Notes under the pieces: model-generated
The model's database searches: none
The model's input: the letters and a program-made list of their open reading frames with translations, nothing else
Told to the model about the DNA's origin: nothing
From: Defluviitaleaceae bacterium
GTDB taxonomy: Bacteria; Bacillota; Clostridia; Lachnospirales; UBA5962
Assembly: GCA_009779915.1 (NCBI GenBank)
Contig: WRBA01000008.1
Coordinates: 1-64,000, forward strand
Direction: 5' to 3'
Length of the DNA stretch: 64,000 nucleotides
In this document: positions 8,987 through 17,285 of the stretch, piece after piece
Numbering within the stretch: the stretch's first letter is position 1
Layout of the letters: the number at the start of each line of letters is the position of its first letter
Program-made: the position numbers and the translations under genes

Positions 8987-11089
8987 ATGGACAATCAAAT
9001 TAACAACAATGATGCTCAAAATAATCATCAGGAGGCATCCTCTGTACAAAGTGAATTAAATGCACTAAAGCGTAAATATGCAAGACTGGAAAAAGACAAT
9101 ATAAATGTGACATATCTGTATAAACAAGCCATGTCTTTGCGGGATTTCAACGAAAGAGAAAAGGAAATCCAGATGCGGTATAATCAAATGCTGCGCGACA
9201 ACAGCCCAGATGACATATTTTTGCTGGACACAAGCTTGAATGTTTTGCTATATACATCATCGGTGCGAGTGAAGTCCGGGCGCGATATAACCGATGAGCC
9301 GGTTTTGCCTATTATTAAAGAAATGTTTGGCAATGGGTTTGCCCACGAGGTAGAATCTGCGCTGAATAAAATGCTGCAAAATTATGAAACTGCCGGTGCT
9401 GATGTAAACACCTATGAGCTTCATCTTGAGACGGATGGCGAAAAAAAATCCTTCTATTCTGTAAAAATTTCACCTGCTCTTAATAGTGAGGGGGTGCTGA
9501 CCGGAATAGTTGTGCTTGCTCATGACAATACCGAGATGCACGATGCAAATGTACGGGCAGGGGCGGCCACACAGGCAAAAAGTAATTTCTTGGCAAATAT
9601 GAGCCACGAAATACGTACACCATTAAATGCCATTATTGGCATGATGGGCATAGGCAAATATGCTGAGGAAATGGACCGCAAAGACTATTGTTTTGGAAAA
9701 ATAGAGGATGCGTCAAATCATCTGCTAGGTGTTATTAATGATGTTTTGGACATGTCTAAAATCGAATCGGGTAAATTTGAACTTTCTTTAACAGAGTTTA
9801 ATTTTGAGAAATTGCTTCAAAGGGTTATAAATGTAGCGACCTTCCGTATAGATGAAAAGTGCCAAAAGATTACGGTGTCTGTAGATAAGGAAATCCCTGA
9901 ATATATAGTAGGCGATGACCAGCGGCTGGCACAGGTTATTACAAATTTGCTCTCAAATGCAGTAAAGTTTACACCCGATGGCGGCTCGATTAATGTAGCG
10001 GCAAAATTTTTGGGCGAAGAAGCCGGTATTTGCACAATACAGCTTAGTGTATCTGATACAGGCATCGGAGTGAGTCCGGAACAACAAACCAGGCTGTTTA
10101 CATCCTTCCAACAAGCTGAAAGCAGTACGACGCGTAAATTTGGCGGTACAGGATTAGGGCTTGCTATCTCTAAAAGTATTGTAGAGATGATGGATGGCAA
10201 TATATGGCTGGAGTCCAGTCTTGGTAAAGGGGCAACTTTCGCTTTTACGGTTAAAGTTAAGCGGGCACAAAAGAAGGAAGAATTTGTTTCTGATTGGAAA
10301 AATATCCAAATTCTTGCTGCGGACAGCGACCCGGTCGTACTTGCATTTTTCAAAGAAATTGTAGAACTGCATGGGGCTTCTTGCGATACGGCAGTCTGCT
10401 GCGAAGATGCCCTTAGACTTAGAGAACAAAACGATGCCTATGATATATATTTTGTCGACCACAAAATATTATGTATCAATGGTCTGGAACTTGCAAAAGT
10501 TTTGAAAGAAAAAGACCCTGATAAAACACATGTTGTTATGCTTTCAAAAGCCAATAGATATGAAATTGAAGAGCGTAGGATAGCAGGGCGCAGAGATAAA
10601 GCTTTGCTCAAGCCTATCTCTCCTTCTGATGTGGTGGACTTAATTAATGCCCTTAGCGTTGCAGACCGGCAAAAAATTGAAAACATACAAGATAACGATA
10701 TTATGCAATTTGAGGGATGCCGAATCCTTCTGGCAGAGGATGTTGAGATTAACCGTGAAATTGTGTTGACCCTCTTAGCACCAATCACTATAGATTGTGC
10801 GGAAAACGGCGCAGAAGCTGTCCGTATGTTCGCTAAAGCTCCTGATTTATACGATATGATTTTTATGGATCTTCAAATGCCTGAAATGGATGGATATGAA
10901 GCTACCCGGCGCATCCGAGGGATTGACAAAAACATTCCCATAATAGCTATGACTGCAAATGTCTTTCGCGAAGATGTTGAAAAATGCCTTGAAGCCGGTA
11001 TGAACGGGCATGTTGGAAAACCCTTCGATTTTGATGAAGTAGTAAAAACATTGCATAGGTATCTTAGGGCTAGGGGAGTCGAACCTTGA
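8987..11089 (+). CDS. Hybrid histidine kinase with two receiver domains
   Basis: The start at 8987 follows GAGGGAGG (8973-8980), giving 700 residues and no membrane segments. Order: coiled coil (about 20-65), PAS-like sensor (about 70-185), HisKA with phospho-accepting H207 in [12 protein letters not shown], and HATPase with N box [11 protein letters not shown]1 VSDTGIGVS and G2 [11 protein letters not shown] first receiver (about 430-545) has a single Asp in IYFVDHKIL and lacks the usual DxxMP context. A complete second receiver (about 565-690) reads [16 protein letters not shown]. There is no DNA-binding or output domain, so the phosphate must pass to an unseen partner. The preceding FIST protein is the likely ligand sensor. 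Confidence 0.93.
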   Translation: MDNQINNNDAQNNHQEASSVQSELNALKRKYARLEKDNINVTYLYKQAMSLRDFNEREKEIQMRYNQMLRDNSPDDIFLLDTSLNVLLYTSSVRVKSGRDITDEPVLPIIKEMFGNGFAHEVESALNKMLQNYETAGADVNTYELHLETDGEKKSFYSVKISPALNSEGVLTGIVVLAHDNTEMHDANVRAGAATQAKSNFLANMSHEIRTPLNAIIGMMGIGKYAEEMDRKDYCFGKIEDASNHLLGVINDVLDMSKIESGKFELSLTEFNFEKLLQRVINVATFRIDEKCQKITVSVDKEIPEYIVGDDQRLAQVITNLLSNAVKFTPDGGSINVAAKFLGEEAGICTIQLSVSDTGIGVSPEQQTRLFTSFQQAESSTTRKFGGTGLGLAISKSIVEMMDGNIWLESSLGKGATFAFTVKVKRAQKKEEFVSDWKNIQILAADSDPVVLAFFKEIVELHGASCDTAVCCEDALRLREQNDAYDIYFVDHKILCINGLELAKVLKEKDPDKTHVVMLSKANRYEIEERRIAGRRDKALLKPISPSDVVDLINALSVADRQKIENIQDNDIMQFEGCRILLAEDVEINREIVLTLLAPITIDCAENGAEAVRMFAKAPDLYDMIFMDLQMPEMDGYEATRRIRGIDKNIPIIAMTANVFREDVEKCLEAGMNGHVGKPFDFDEVVKTLHRYLRARGVEP

Positions 11090-11156
11090 ACGCCCCTAGC
11101 TAAAAAAATTGATTAATCTTCATTTTCGGTCTAGGTGGGCTGCGGCTCACCGTCAC

Positions 11157-11182
11157 AAAAGCCTTAAAACCAAGGCTTTTTT
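11157..11182 (+). terminator. Terminator after the hybrid kinase
   Basis: AAAAGCCTT, a 6-nt loop, then AAGGCTTTTTT. Another stem, CTAGGGG/CCCCTAG, straddles the kinase stop codon at about 11068-11098. Confidence 0.75.
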
Positions 11183-11273
11183 CATTATTAGAGCTACAAC
11201 TTTATTTATATTGAATAAACTAAATGCTTGACAAGGAACACTTGCTAAGGATCTGAGCTTTGCAATAATCGGC

Positions 11274-11303
11274 TTGACAAATAATAGAAAAATGAGATAC
11301 GAT
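11274..11303 (+). promoter_or_regulatory. Candidate promoter of the solitary peptide-binding protein
   Basis: TTGACA (11274-11279), 18 bp, TACGAT (11298-11303). Transcription from here would start near 11310, exactly at the outer arm of the palindromic leader, leaving about 220 nt of leader before the coding region. Confidence 0.5.
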
Positions 11304-11307
11304 GATG

Positions 11308-11482
11308 ATATTGGCAATGGTGCATAACTAGTTACAGACAATTTTTTTGTCGCTTTTTGCTTCAACAATGACCCGCAATAGCGGACGAGCCGCAAGGCTC
11401 GGTTCCGGCTTTAGCCGGAAGTCTTCCTTTTGCGAAACCCACGCAAAATTGCTTCAACTTAGGTTATGCACTGTTGCCATAT
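11308..11482. repeat. Palindrome chain, locus 2, enclosed by long inverted repeats
   Basis: Outer arms at 11308-11328 and 11463-11482 are imperfect inverted repeats of about 20 bp. Inside are successive perfect hairpins: CCGC/GCGG (11373-11376/11381-11384), CGAGCC-GCAA-GGCTCG (11386-11401), TTCCGGCT/AGCCGGAA (11403-11420) and TTTTGCG/CGCAAAA (11428-11448). The chain is bracketed by a 10-bp direct repeat TTGCTTCAAC (11357-11366 and 11449-11458). It could be an insertion, a structured leader RNA, or both. Confidence 0.7.
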
Positions 11483-11533
11483 TGGCATAGTTCTATAACA
11501 CTAAATTACATACTTGTATGAAGGGTGGAAATT

Positions 11534-13147
11534 ATGAAGAAAAAAGGAATCATAGGTCTTGTGCTTGCAAGTGCAATGCTCATGGGAGTTCTGGCGGCTT
11601 GTGCACCGACAGTGCCACCGGCAGCACCGGCAACACCTCAAGAGGGGAATGCCGCACCGACAGCACCTGCGCCTGGAACACCGGCTGCAGCACCGGAAAG
11701 CGCTGATCCTGGTGCCAGACCGGTCGGCAGGGGAGTTACGATAGCGGTAAACCAAGAGACGCCTACCATGGCACCGGGCAGACATGGTACAGTACACGGT
11801 CACTGGAAGAATATGCAGACACATAACGGCTTGTTCAGAATAGCTGAAGACTTGTCACCTATCCCGGATTTGATTACCAGTGTGACTGCCATTAGTGATG
11901 TTTTGTTCGAGTTTACACTCCATGAAGGGGTTATGTTTCACAACGGTGAAGAATTAACAGCCTATGACGTTATTAATTCTCTCGACTTTATGCGGGACTT
12001 CCCGGAGGGCGCAGGTCAACGTACGGCTGTTCAAAGCGGCGAAGTTATCGACAGATACACTTTCAGACTCTACACAGGTACGCCTAATGCATTGATGTTT
12101 TTTGAGCTTGCCCATCACGCAAACTTTATACTGCCGAGTTCCTTGATTGAAATCGGCAATGACTTTAATGTGAACCCAATCGGCTCCGGTCCGTTTGTGT
12201 TTGAAGAGTGGACTATGGGGGACTCGCTTTTCTTTACCAGCTTTGACAATTATTTTGATGTCGATCGTACCCCAAGGGTGGAATACATCCGTTGGCGCGT
12301 TATTCCCGAAGGGGCCACAAGGACAATAGCCCTTGAGACAGGTGAGGTGGAGTTTAATGCCCATCCTGCGTTTCCGGACATCCCGCGCCTGGAAGCAAAC
12401 CCGAATATCACTGTACATACCATCCCCGGTTCGAGAATACATTACATGCTGTTTAACCATACACTCCCACTGTTTCAAGATGTCTATGTAAGACGTATAA
12501 TTGACATGGCAGTCGATAGAGAAGCGGTAGTTTTGGCAGCTTTTGATGGCTTTGGCATACCTATCATCCAGCAGTTTCCGCCGGCTCTGCCTGGTGCGTC
12601 AGCTGTAGGTACAAGAGGTTTTGACCCGGACGGAGCAAGGGAACTTATGGCTGAGCGGGGCATCAATCCGGCGGACTTGGCTCTTGACATGCTCTTAATC
12701 TCTGAGGAGCAAAGACGCAAAGGTGAAGTTGTGCAGGCTAATCTTGCTGATATCGGTATTCCTGCCACCATTACGCAAATAGACTTAGGCGGCTGGCTCG
12801 GGCATGCCAATGCCGCACAGCACGATATAGCCGTCAGTACTTTCACACCCGGGGCTTTGCTGGGATTTTTAAGGGCCACAGTACACTCGGCCGCAATCGG
12901 GGCTCAAAACTGGAGTCATATTAATGACCCGGTGTTTACTGAAATGATTGATCAGGCAATAGCTACTATTGATGAACCGGCAAGGATTGCTCTGCTCTAT
13001 GAAATAACCCAAAGGGCTAATGAGCAAGTGGTTTGGATACCCACTAATATGAATGTAACAGCAAAAGCTCATGATGCAAGACTTGTAATGCCTGAGATTT
13101 CGGCCAGCGGCAATATGTACTTGAATATGATTTACTGGATGGACTAG
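11534..13147 (+). CDS. Peptide/oligopeptide ABC transporter substrate-binding lipoprotein
   Basis: The start at 11534 is preceded by AAGGGTGG; the in-frame GTG at 11525 lies within that ribosome site. The 537-residue product has a lipoprotein signal with lipobox LAAC (Cys about residue 23), a Pro/Ala/Thr-rich linker (about 25-65) and a family 5 solute-binding fold (FTLHEGVMFHNGEELTAYDV, VRRIIDMAVDREAVV). It should bind peptides or similar solutes at the outer face of the membrane. No permease or ATPase gene is adjacent, so it probably lends its substrate to another Opp/Dpp system, possibly that at 18.8-24.2 kb. The specificity cannot be predicted. Confidence 0.92.
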   Translation: MKKKGIIGLVLASAMLMGVLAACAPTVPPAAPATPQEGNAAPTAPAPGTPAAAPESADPGARPVGRGVTIAVNQETPTMAPGRHGTVHGHWKNMQTHNGLFRIAEDLSPIPDLITSVTAISDVLFEFTLHEGVMFHNGEELTAYDVINSLDFMRDFPEGAGQRTAVQSGEVIDRYTFRLYTGTPNALMFFELAHHANFILPSSLIEIGNDFNVNPIGSGPFVFEEWTMGDSLFFTSFDNYFDVDRTPRVEYIRWRVIPEGATRTIALETGEVEFNAHPAFPDIPRLEANPNITVHTIPGSRIHYMLFNHTLPLFQDVYVRRIIDMAVDREAVVLAAFDGFGIPIIQQFPPALPGASAVGTRGFDPDGARELMAERGINPADLALDMLLISEEQRRKGEVVQANLADIGIPATITQIDLGGWLGHANAAQHDIAVSTFTPGALLGFLRATVHSAAIGAQNWSHINDPVFTEMIDQAIATIDEPARIALLYEITQRANEQVVWIPTNMNVTAKAHDARLVMPEISASGNMYLNMIYWMD

Positions 13148-13252
13148 GCTTTTACTCCGGCACCAGTCCCCTTCCGCAGGAAGTAACTCTCCCCCTTTGT
13201 TTTGTGAGAAAAATCCTACGTTTTACTTGGACATTTTTAAAGGGGCTTAACT

Positions 13253-13292
13253 AGAGAAATCGACTCCGTGTACTCACGGAGTCGATTTCTCT
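13253..13292. repeat. 18-bp perfect palindrome with TACT loop
   Basis: Arms 13253-13270 and 13275-13292 are perfectly complementary. There is no T run on either side, so a standard terminator is doubtful, although it lies between convergent gene ends. The remaining 13148-13308 holds one more small hairpin (CTTCC-GCA-GGAAG) and nothing coding. Confidence 0.75.
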
Positions 13293-13308
13293 CAGTCCTT
13301 ATTTGCTT

Positions 13309-14315
13309 TCAGAAAAAGTTTTCCATTAATGTTAAAACTTCATCAATCTGCCCTTTAGTTATAGAGTAGGGGGGCTTGAAAACAATAGAAGTTTAAATTC
13401 GCACTTGGAGGAGTCTATTTTCTCTCATATACCTGTAAGCTTATCGGCTGGCTGGGACTCCATAAAATCAATAGCCAGAGCTAAGCCGGTTCCACGGACT
13501 TGTACAATGCTATTATGCTTCTCTTTAAGATTTAAAAGTCCGCTTTTAAAGTAATCGCCTGTTTGTTCTAATAGACCGACCTCAAGAAGCTCTTTATATA
13601 CGGCACAGGCGGCCGCACAGCTTAAAACTGAGTCTCCGGCACCACCGGTCATAGCATTTATATCTTTAAGTTCAAGCTCGCCCTTTATCAAAAATGCCGC
13701 TATATGTAGTCCATTGTCCAAGGCTTTTCCAAGAAGCATAATATCCGGCGTGACATTTAAAGAAGGTGAGAGGTAATGATACATAACACCGTTACGCCCC
13801 ATACCGCTTTGAGTTTCATCGAAAATCAGCTTGGCACCTTTTTTATGGGTCCAATCTTTAAGGGCTTTAAGATATTCTTCGGGTGGGAAAGTATTCCCCT
13901 CGGCTTGATATGGTTCGATTATTACGGCAGCAAGGTCGTTTGCTGACTCATATTCTAATTTTCTATCCAAAAACTCAAGACAGTAAAAGTTGCAGTTATC
14001 TTTATTTGAACAGTTAAAAGAGCATCTTATACAATCAGGGTAGGGGGAGAATATAATTCCCGGCGAAAGAGGAGGATATCCGGCTTTTCGTTTAGGTAAT
14101 CCTGACATACTTGCGCTGTAATGGGTTCGCCCGTGGATAGAGTTCCAAAAAGAGACAACTTCCGAGCGGTCAGTCATCTTCTGGACTGGTTTTACTGCCC
14201 ATTCAACAGCCTCAGACCCTGAAGTTGTAAGATGCACCCGGTCAAAGGCATGATTGGTTGTTTCCATCATATAGCTTAATAATTGCTGTTTATACTTAAG
14301 GTCGTTGCCTTGCAT
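13309..14315 (-). pseudogene. Decayed class III (PLP) aminotransferase
   Basis: An open frame of 296 residues (13425-14315) carries class III aminotransferase features: LTTSGSEAVEWAVK, a substrate-domain HGRTHYSASMSG, the aspartate of KLIFDETQSGMGR and the PLP lysine of MLLGKALDNGL. Both ends are damaged. About 60-80 N-terminal residues expected of the family are missing: the frame begins 8 nt after the preceding gene and a stop lies a few codons upstream. At the 3' end the frame stops after ADKLTGI, yet the family-typical tail (SIVFKPPYSITKGQIDEV, ending LMENFF) is readable in another frame to 13309, with a further in-frame stop between. It is therefore likely a pseudogene, formerly part of the creatininase-family operon. 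Confidence 0.82.
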
Positions 14316-14323
14316 GGATATCT

Positions 14324-15082
14324 TTAAACTTCAAGCATAGCAAAAGATTCTAAAAAATCAAGAATATCTTTAACTTTCGCCTCAAGCATTTGTTCTCCTT
14401 TTCGCGCCGTAGCAAAAGTGGAATTGCCGTTAGCACCCTTACCCGAATTTGCATGCTGGAATAAATAGACCCTATTTATTCCATTTTTTGTGCAGCCGGG
14501 AAGCTCCGTAAAGTATTCTTCCAAGGTATTTTCCATCTTTACAAGCTCAGGCTTTATATGAAGCAAAGTTGATGTTTCAGACTCATCCCCATGTCCACCG
14601 CGGGGCTGCTGGCACAGCTTAGCATCAACCTCTTTTCCGAGCCCTAAGCAGTTTGTAACCCCAAGTTTTACACCATATTTATTTGTCATAGTTGCTGACA
14701 GAATTTTAAGAGGTATATGAGTGGATACGCCGCCGTCTATAATAAGAAATTTTTTTACCCCATGATTTACAAAGCTTACAAGAATATCTTCAACGAAGTT
14801 GGCAAAATTGAAGGCCTGAATACTTACGGAACCTTTCCATGTTACGAAAGCGGGAAAGTAAGCATAGGGTAAGGTAGGAAGGGTAATTACAGGGAATCTC
14901 TTTGTTACCTCGCCTGCTATCCAATCAGTTACGAAATAATCGGTTCCCATAGGCAGATGCCCGCCGTGTTCTTTCGCTCCGCCTCCTATTGGCAAGACCA
15001 CGATTGACTTATCGTTAAGCAAAGACTCACAATCTTCAACGGTAATATCGCTTATAAAAACACCTTTTTTTTCTTCGCTCAT
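14324..15082 (-). CDS. Creatininase-family amidohydrolase
   Basis: The 252-residue protein is full length for the creatininase/creatinine amidohydrolase family. Metal-site signatures are PIGGGAKEHGGHLPMGTDY near the N terminus (Glu, His, Asp ligands) and the later GGHGDESETSTLLH. Family members hydrolyse cyclic or linear amides, including creatinine, 3-dehydro-scyllo-inosose and formamide-type substrates, so the substrate here is unknown. It lies between a GntR/HutC-type regulator (50 nt upstream) and a decayed aminotransferase (8 nt downstream), which suggests a small amine- or amide-catabolic operon that has partly degenerated. The start is supported by AAGGAG upstream. Confidence 0.85.
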   Translation of the reverse strand: MSEEKKGVFISDITVEDCESLLNDKSIVVLPIGGGAKEHGGHLPMGTDYFVTDWIAGEVTKRFPVITLPTLPYAYFPAFVTWKGSVSIQAFNFANFVEDILVSFVNHGVKKFLIIDGGVSTHIPLKILSATMTNKYGVKLGVTNCLGLGKEVDAKLCQQPRGGHGDESETSTLLHIKPELVKMENTLEEYFTELPGCTKNGINRVYLFQHANSGKGANGNSTFATARKGEQMLEAKVKDILDFLESFAMLEV

Positions 15083-15132
15083 AACTAAACTCCTTTCTTA
15101 CAGTAGTAAGATGATGAGAGTCAGGATTAGTA

Positions 15133-15888
15133 TTAATCTCCACTCAAATCAAGTTCTACTTTAAAATAATACTGGGTGTACTCATAAAACATCTCCATAG
15201 CTTCAATAAGTTTGCCGTTTATATCGTAGGAGAACCTCTCGACAAAAAGCAGAGGAGTGCAAGGGGCAATATTCAACGCCTCTGAACTCCAAGCTTCAGA
15301 CGGAAGCGCTCTTATATTTTGTATGCCTTTTCCAAGCTTAACACCCAATCTATTTTGATATAATTGATAAATAGTATTGTTTTGAAAATCATCTATGGTG
15401 AATTTTGTACCATATTTGGTAGGCATATAAATTTTAGCATAGGCAATAACCTGCTTGTCGTTAAAGTGAAGCCGTTCAATAAGAAGGCAATTCTCTCCAA
15501 GTTCTTTTTTAACTTCATCGTTAAAATAATCTGGAGTGGGTATTTGCACTATATTTCTAACTTTTACAGTAGGAAAAATATTCATTGACTGCATAATATT
15601 AGTTATACCTGTCAATTTATTAAGCTTATCAGAAATTGCAGGCTTTTTGATAAAAATACCTTTGCCCTGCTTGGAATAAACAGCATCTTCTTTAACCAAT
15701 ACTTCTACTGCTTTTTTAACTGTTATAAGACTTACATTAAAGCGAGATACAAGCTCTTTCTGAGTACCGATATAACCATGTTTAACATATTTGCCATCAG
15801 CAATTTCTCTTTTAAGTGTTTCGGCAATCTGCTCATACATAGAAACATGGTTATTTCTGGTAAGAGCAAGCTTTTCCAATATTACCAC
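15133..15888 (-). CDS. GntR/HutC-family transcriptional regulator
   Basis: The product is 251 residues from a GTG at 15888, or 248 from a TTG at 15879, which is better spaced from AGAGGG; the start is unsettled. An N-terminal winged helix (MYEQIAETLKREIADGKYV, VSLITVKKAVEVLVKEDAVY) is followed by a UTRA ligand-binding domain from about residue 90 (LLIERLHFNDKQVIAYAKIY, LLFVERFSYDINGKLIEAME). It most likely controls the downstream creatininase-family gene in response to a pathway metabolite. The DNA from 15889 to 16093 is very AT-rich and holds its promoter region plus a short AGATAG triplet repeat (about 16064-16083), with no other gene. Confidence 0.88.
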   Translation of the reverse strand: MVILEKLALTRNNHVSMYEQIAETLKREIADGKYVKHGYIGTQKELVSRFNVSLITVKKAVEVLVKEDAVYSKQGKGIFIKKPAISDKLNKLTGITNIMQSMNIFPTVKVRNIVQIPTPDYFNDEVKKELGENCLLIERLHFNDKQVIAYAKIYMPTKYGTKFTIDDFQNNTIYQLYQNRLGVKLGKGIQNIRALPSEAWSSEALNIAPCTPLLFVERFSYDINGKLIEAMEMFYEYTQYYFKVELDLSGD

Positions 15889-16093
15889 ACCCTCTATTAA
15901 GATTGGATTAATAAAAACACAATAAATAATACATTAATAATATATTTAATATATAATAAACATATTATCATGCAGCTTTTTATACGTCAATAGTTTTGTA
16001 TAAATCTGTTTTGTTGTATTTTAAAGAGGGGGTGTAGTTGGCAGGGAAAGATGATAAAGATGCAGATAGAGATAGAGATAGAGACATAAGAAC

Positions 16094-16120
16094 AGCTTGG
16101 CGGATTATAACCGCCAAGCT
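16094..16120 (-). terminator. Terminator of the MntP-like gene
   Basis: A 10-bp perfect stem, AGCTTGGCGG / CCGCCAAGCT, with a 7-nt loop. The stem is nearly identical in sequence to the AGCTTGGTGG hairpins at 27.6 and 27.8 kb, so it may belong to a local repeat family. Confidence 0.65.
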
Positions 16121-16133
16121 CTTATCGAAATGA

Positions 16134-16700
16134 TTATATAGTGAGTTCAACAAAAAGTGCCATTAATCCATATATTATGAGTGCAGAGCCGGAAATAATA
16201 TGATTAAACGCGAGAGGTATACGCTTTGCATACTTAGTTCTGGCTAAGTAGAATGAAATAACTGAGTATCCAAAATGAGCCAGGGCAACAGTAATAGGAA
16301 TAATAAAAGTTGAGCCTGGAATGAAAATAAATGTAATCCCCATGGTTATCATCATTGCTTCAACACTCATAACTAACCCTACAAGGATAATTGTCTTAAG
16401 GGAAGCATTTATTTCTTTTTCACTCCCTTTGCGGCGTTTAATATGCTCGGATATAAAATATTGAAAGATGCACCAAAGCCCAAGTGCAATAAAGGAAAAC
16501 CCTACAATCAAATCAGTATCAATTTCTATAAATTCATAAATTTGCCCCGCGATTAAATATCCAATAATACAAAGGATTAAAAGGAAGATGTTAATTACAG
16601 CAAGATGCAGAAACCGGCATCTTTTTTGCAGTCCTAAGGAAAGCCCAATAAAAAACGCATCTATTGATACAATAAGTCCGGATAAAACCGACATAAACAT
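16134..16700 (-). CDS. MntP/YtaF-like manganese efflux protein
   Basis: The 188-residue polytopic membrane protein has about six helices. It has the internal two-fold repeat of the MntP family, each half opening with a short acidic motif inside a helix: SIDAFFIGLSLGLQ near the N terminus and SVEAMMITMGITF in the second half. MntP proteins export Mn(II). It is divergent from a DtxR/MntR-type metalloregulator with a long palindrome between them, which fits metal-responsive control. AAGGAG lies 8 nt before the start. Relation to YtaF, of unclear function, is an alternative. Confidence 0.8.
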   Translation of the reverse strand: MFMSVLSGLIVSIDAFFIGLSLGLQKRCRFLHLAVINIFLLILCIIGYLIAGQIYEFIEIDTDLIVGFSFIALGLWCIFQYFISEHIKRRKGSEKEINASLKTIILVGLVMSVEAMMITMGITFIFIPGSTFIIPITVALAHFGYSVISFYLARTKYAKRIPLAFNHIISGSALIIYGLMALFVELTI

Positions 16701-16721
16701 AAATACAACTCCTTAAGAATA

Positions 16722-16760
16722 AAATTAGCGTAAGGAAAGATATTTTCCTTACGCTAATTT
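16722..16760. promoter_or_regulatory. 17-bp-arm perfect palindrome between mntP-like and mntR-like genes
   Basis: Arms 16722-16738 and 16744-16760 are perfectly complementary around GATAT. The half-site TTAGCGTAAGG resembles the shape of DtxR/MntR-family operators but is longer than usual. On the minus strand it is followed by ATTTTATTC, so an attenuator in the mntP leader is the alternative. Confidence 0.6.
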
Positions 16761-16849
16761 ATGCCAACATTTTAAAAAGTGTTACGCTTGTTTTATTTGA
16801 AAAAAGAGACAGTTTCACCGGGTCTGCTGTGACTCAATGGAGGGAAATA

Positions 16850-17272
16850 ATGCCAGAAAATAATAGATTTTACACCCTAAAGGGATATGCATTACTGGAA
16901 GACAACGAAATTACAACCTCTATGGAAGATTATTTGGAAATGATTTATAGAATACATTCAAAAGGTGAAGCAGTGAGAGTTGGCGTACTTGCCGAAAGCT
17001 TGAATGTTAAACCTTCCTCCGCGTCAAAAATGGTGGGCAACCTTAAAAAACAGAGGTTGGTTTCCTTTGAAAAATATGGGTATATAAAGTTGACAGAAGA
17101 AGGCGGCGAACTTGGGAGATATCTCGTTTTTAGGCATGATACGCTACATAGCTTTTTATGCTATATCAACAAGTCCAAAAACGAATTAGAGCAAGTGGAG
17201 AAAATTGAGCATTTCATTAATACCGAAACAATAGTAAATATTAAAAAGTTGTTGGATGGTTTAATGGAGTAG
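16850..17272 (+). CDS. DtxR/MntR-family metal-dependent regulator
   Basis: The start at 16850 follows GGAGGG by 5 nt; the upstream in-frame GTG at 16829 lacks a ribosome site. The 140-residue product has the family N-terminal helix-turn-helix (TTSMEDYLEMIYRIHSKGE, VRVGVLAESLNVKPSSASKM, GYIKLTEEG) and the metal-binding/dimerisation region (GRYLVFRHDTLHSFLCYI, VEKIEHFINTE), with His and Glu residues in plausible ligand positions. There is no SH3 domain, as in MntR. It probably represses or activates the divergent MntP-like exporter in response to Mn(II) or Fe(II). Confidence 0.88.
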   Translation: MPENNRFYTLKGYALLEDNEITTSMEDYLEMIYRIHSKGEAVRVGVLAESLNVKPSSASKMVGNLKKQRLVSFEKYGYIKLTEEGGELGRYLVFRHDTLHSFLCYINKSKNELEQVEKIEHFINTETIVNIKKLLDGLME

Positions 17273-17285
17273 TTAAGTTATAACT

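Noticed and set aside
9817-10353. Minus-strand frame of 178 codons inside the hybrid kinase
   Set aside because: Shadow of the kinase ATPase region; composition is Ser/Leu-rich and it has no start signals.
11515-11535. T-box leader (AAGGGTGG)
   Set aside because: The conserved T-box sequence with its pairing stem is absent; the string is the ribosome site of the lipoprotein gene.
11501-11824. Arg/Cys-rich minus-strand open frame of 107 codons
   Set aside because: It is antisense to the signal peptide and linker of the peptide-binding lipoprotein, has low-complexity repeats caused by Ala/Pro codons on the other strand, and has no ribosome site.
16060-16086. AGATAG repeats as a CRISPR or functional array
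   Set aside because: Three 6-bp units form a simple microsatellite; there are no spacers. No CRISPR array was seen anywhere in the window.
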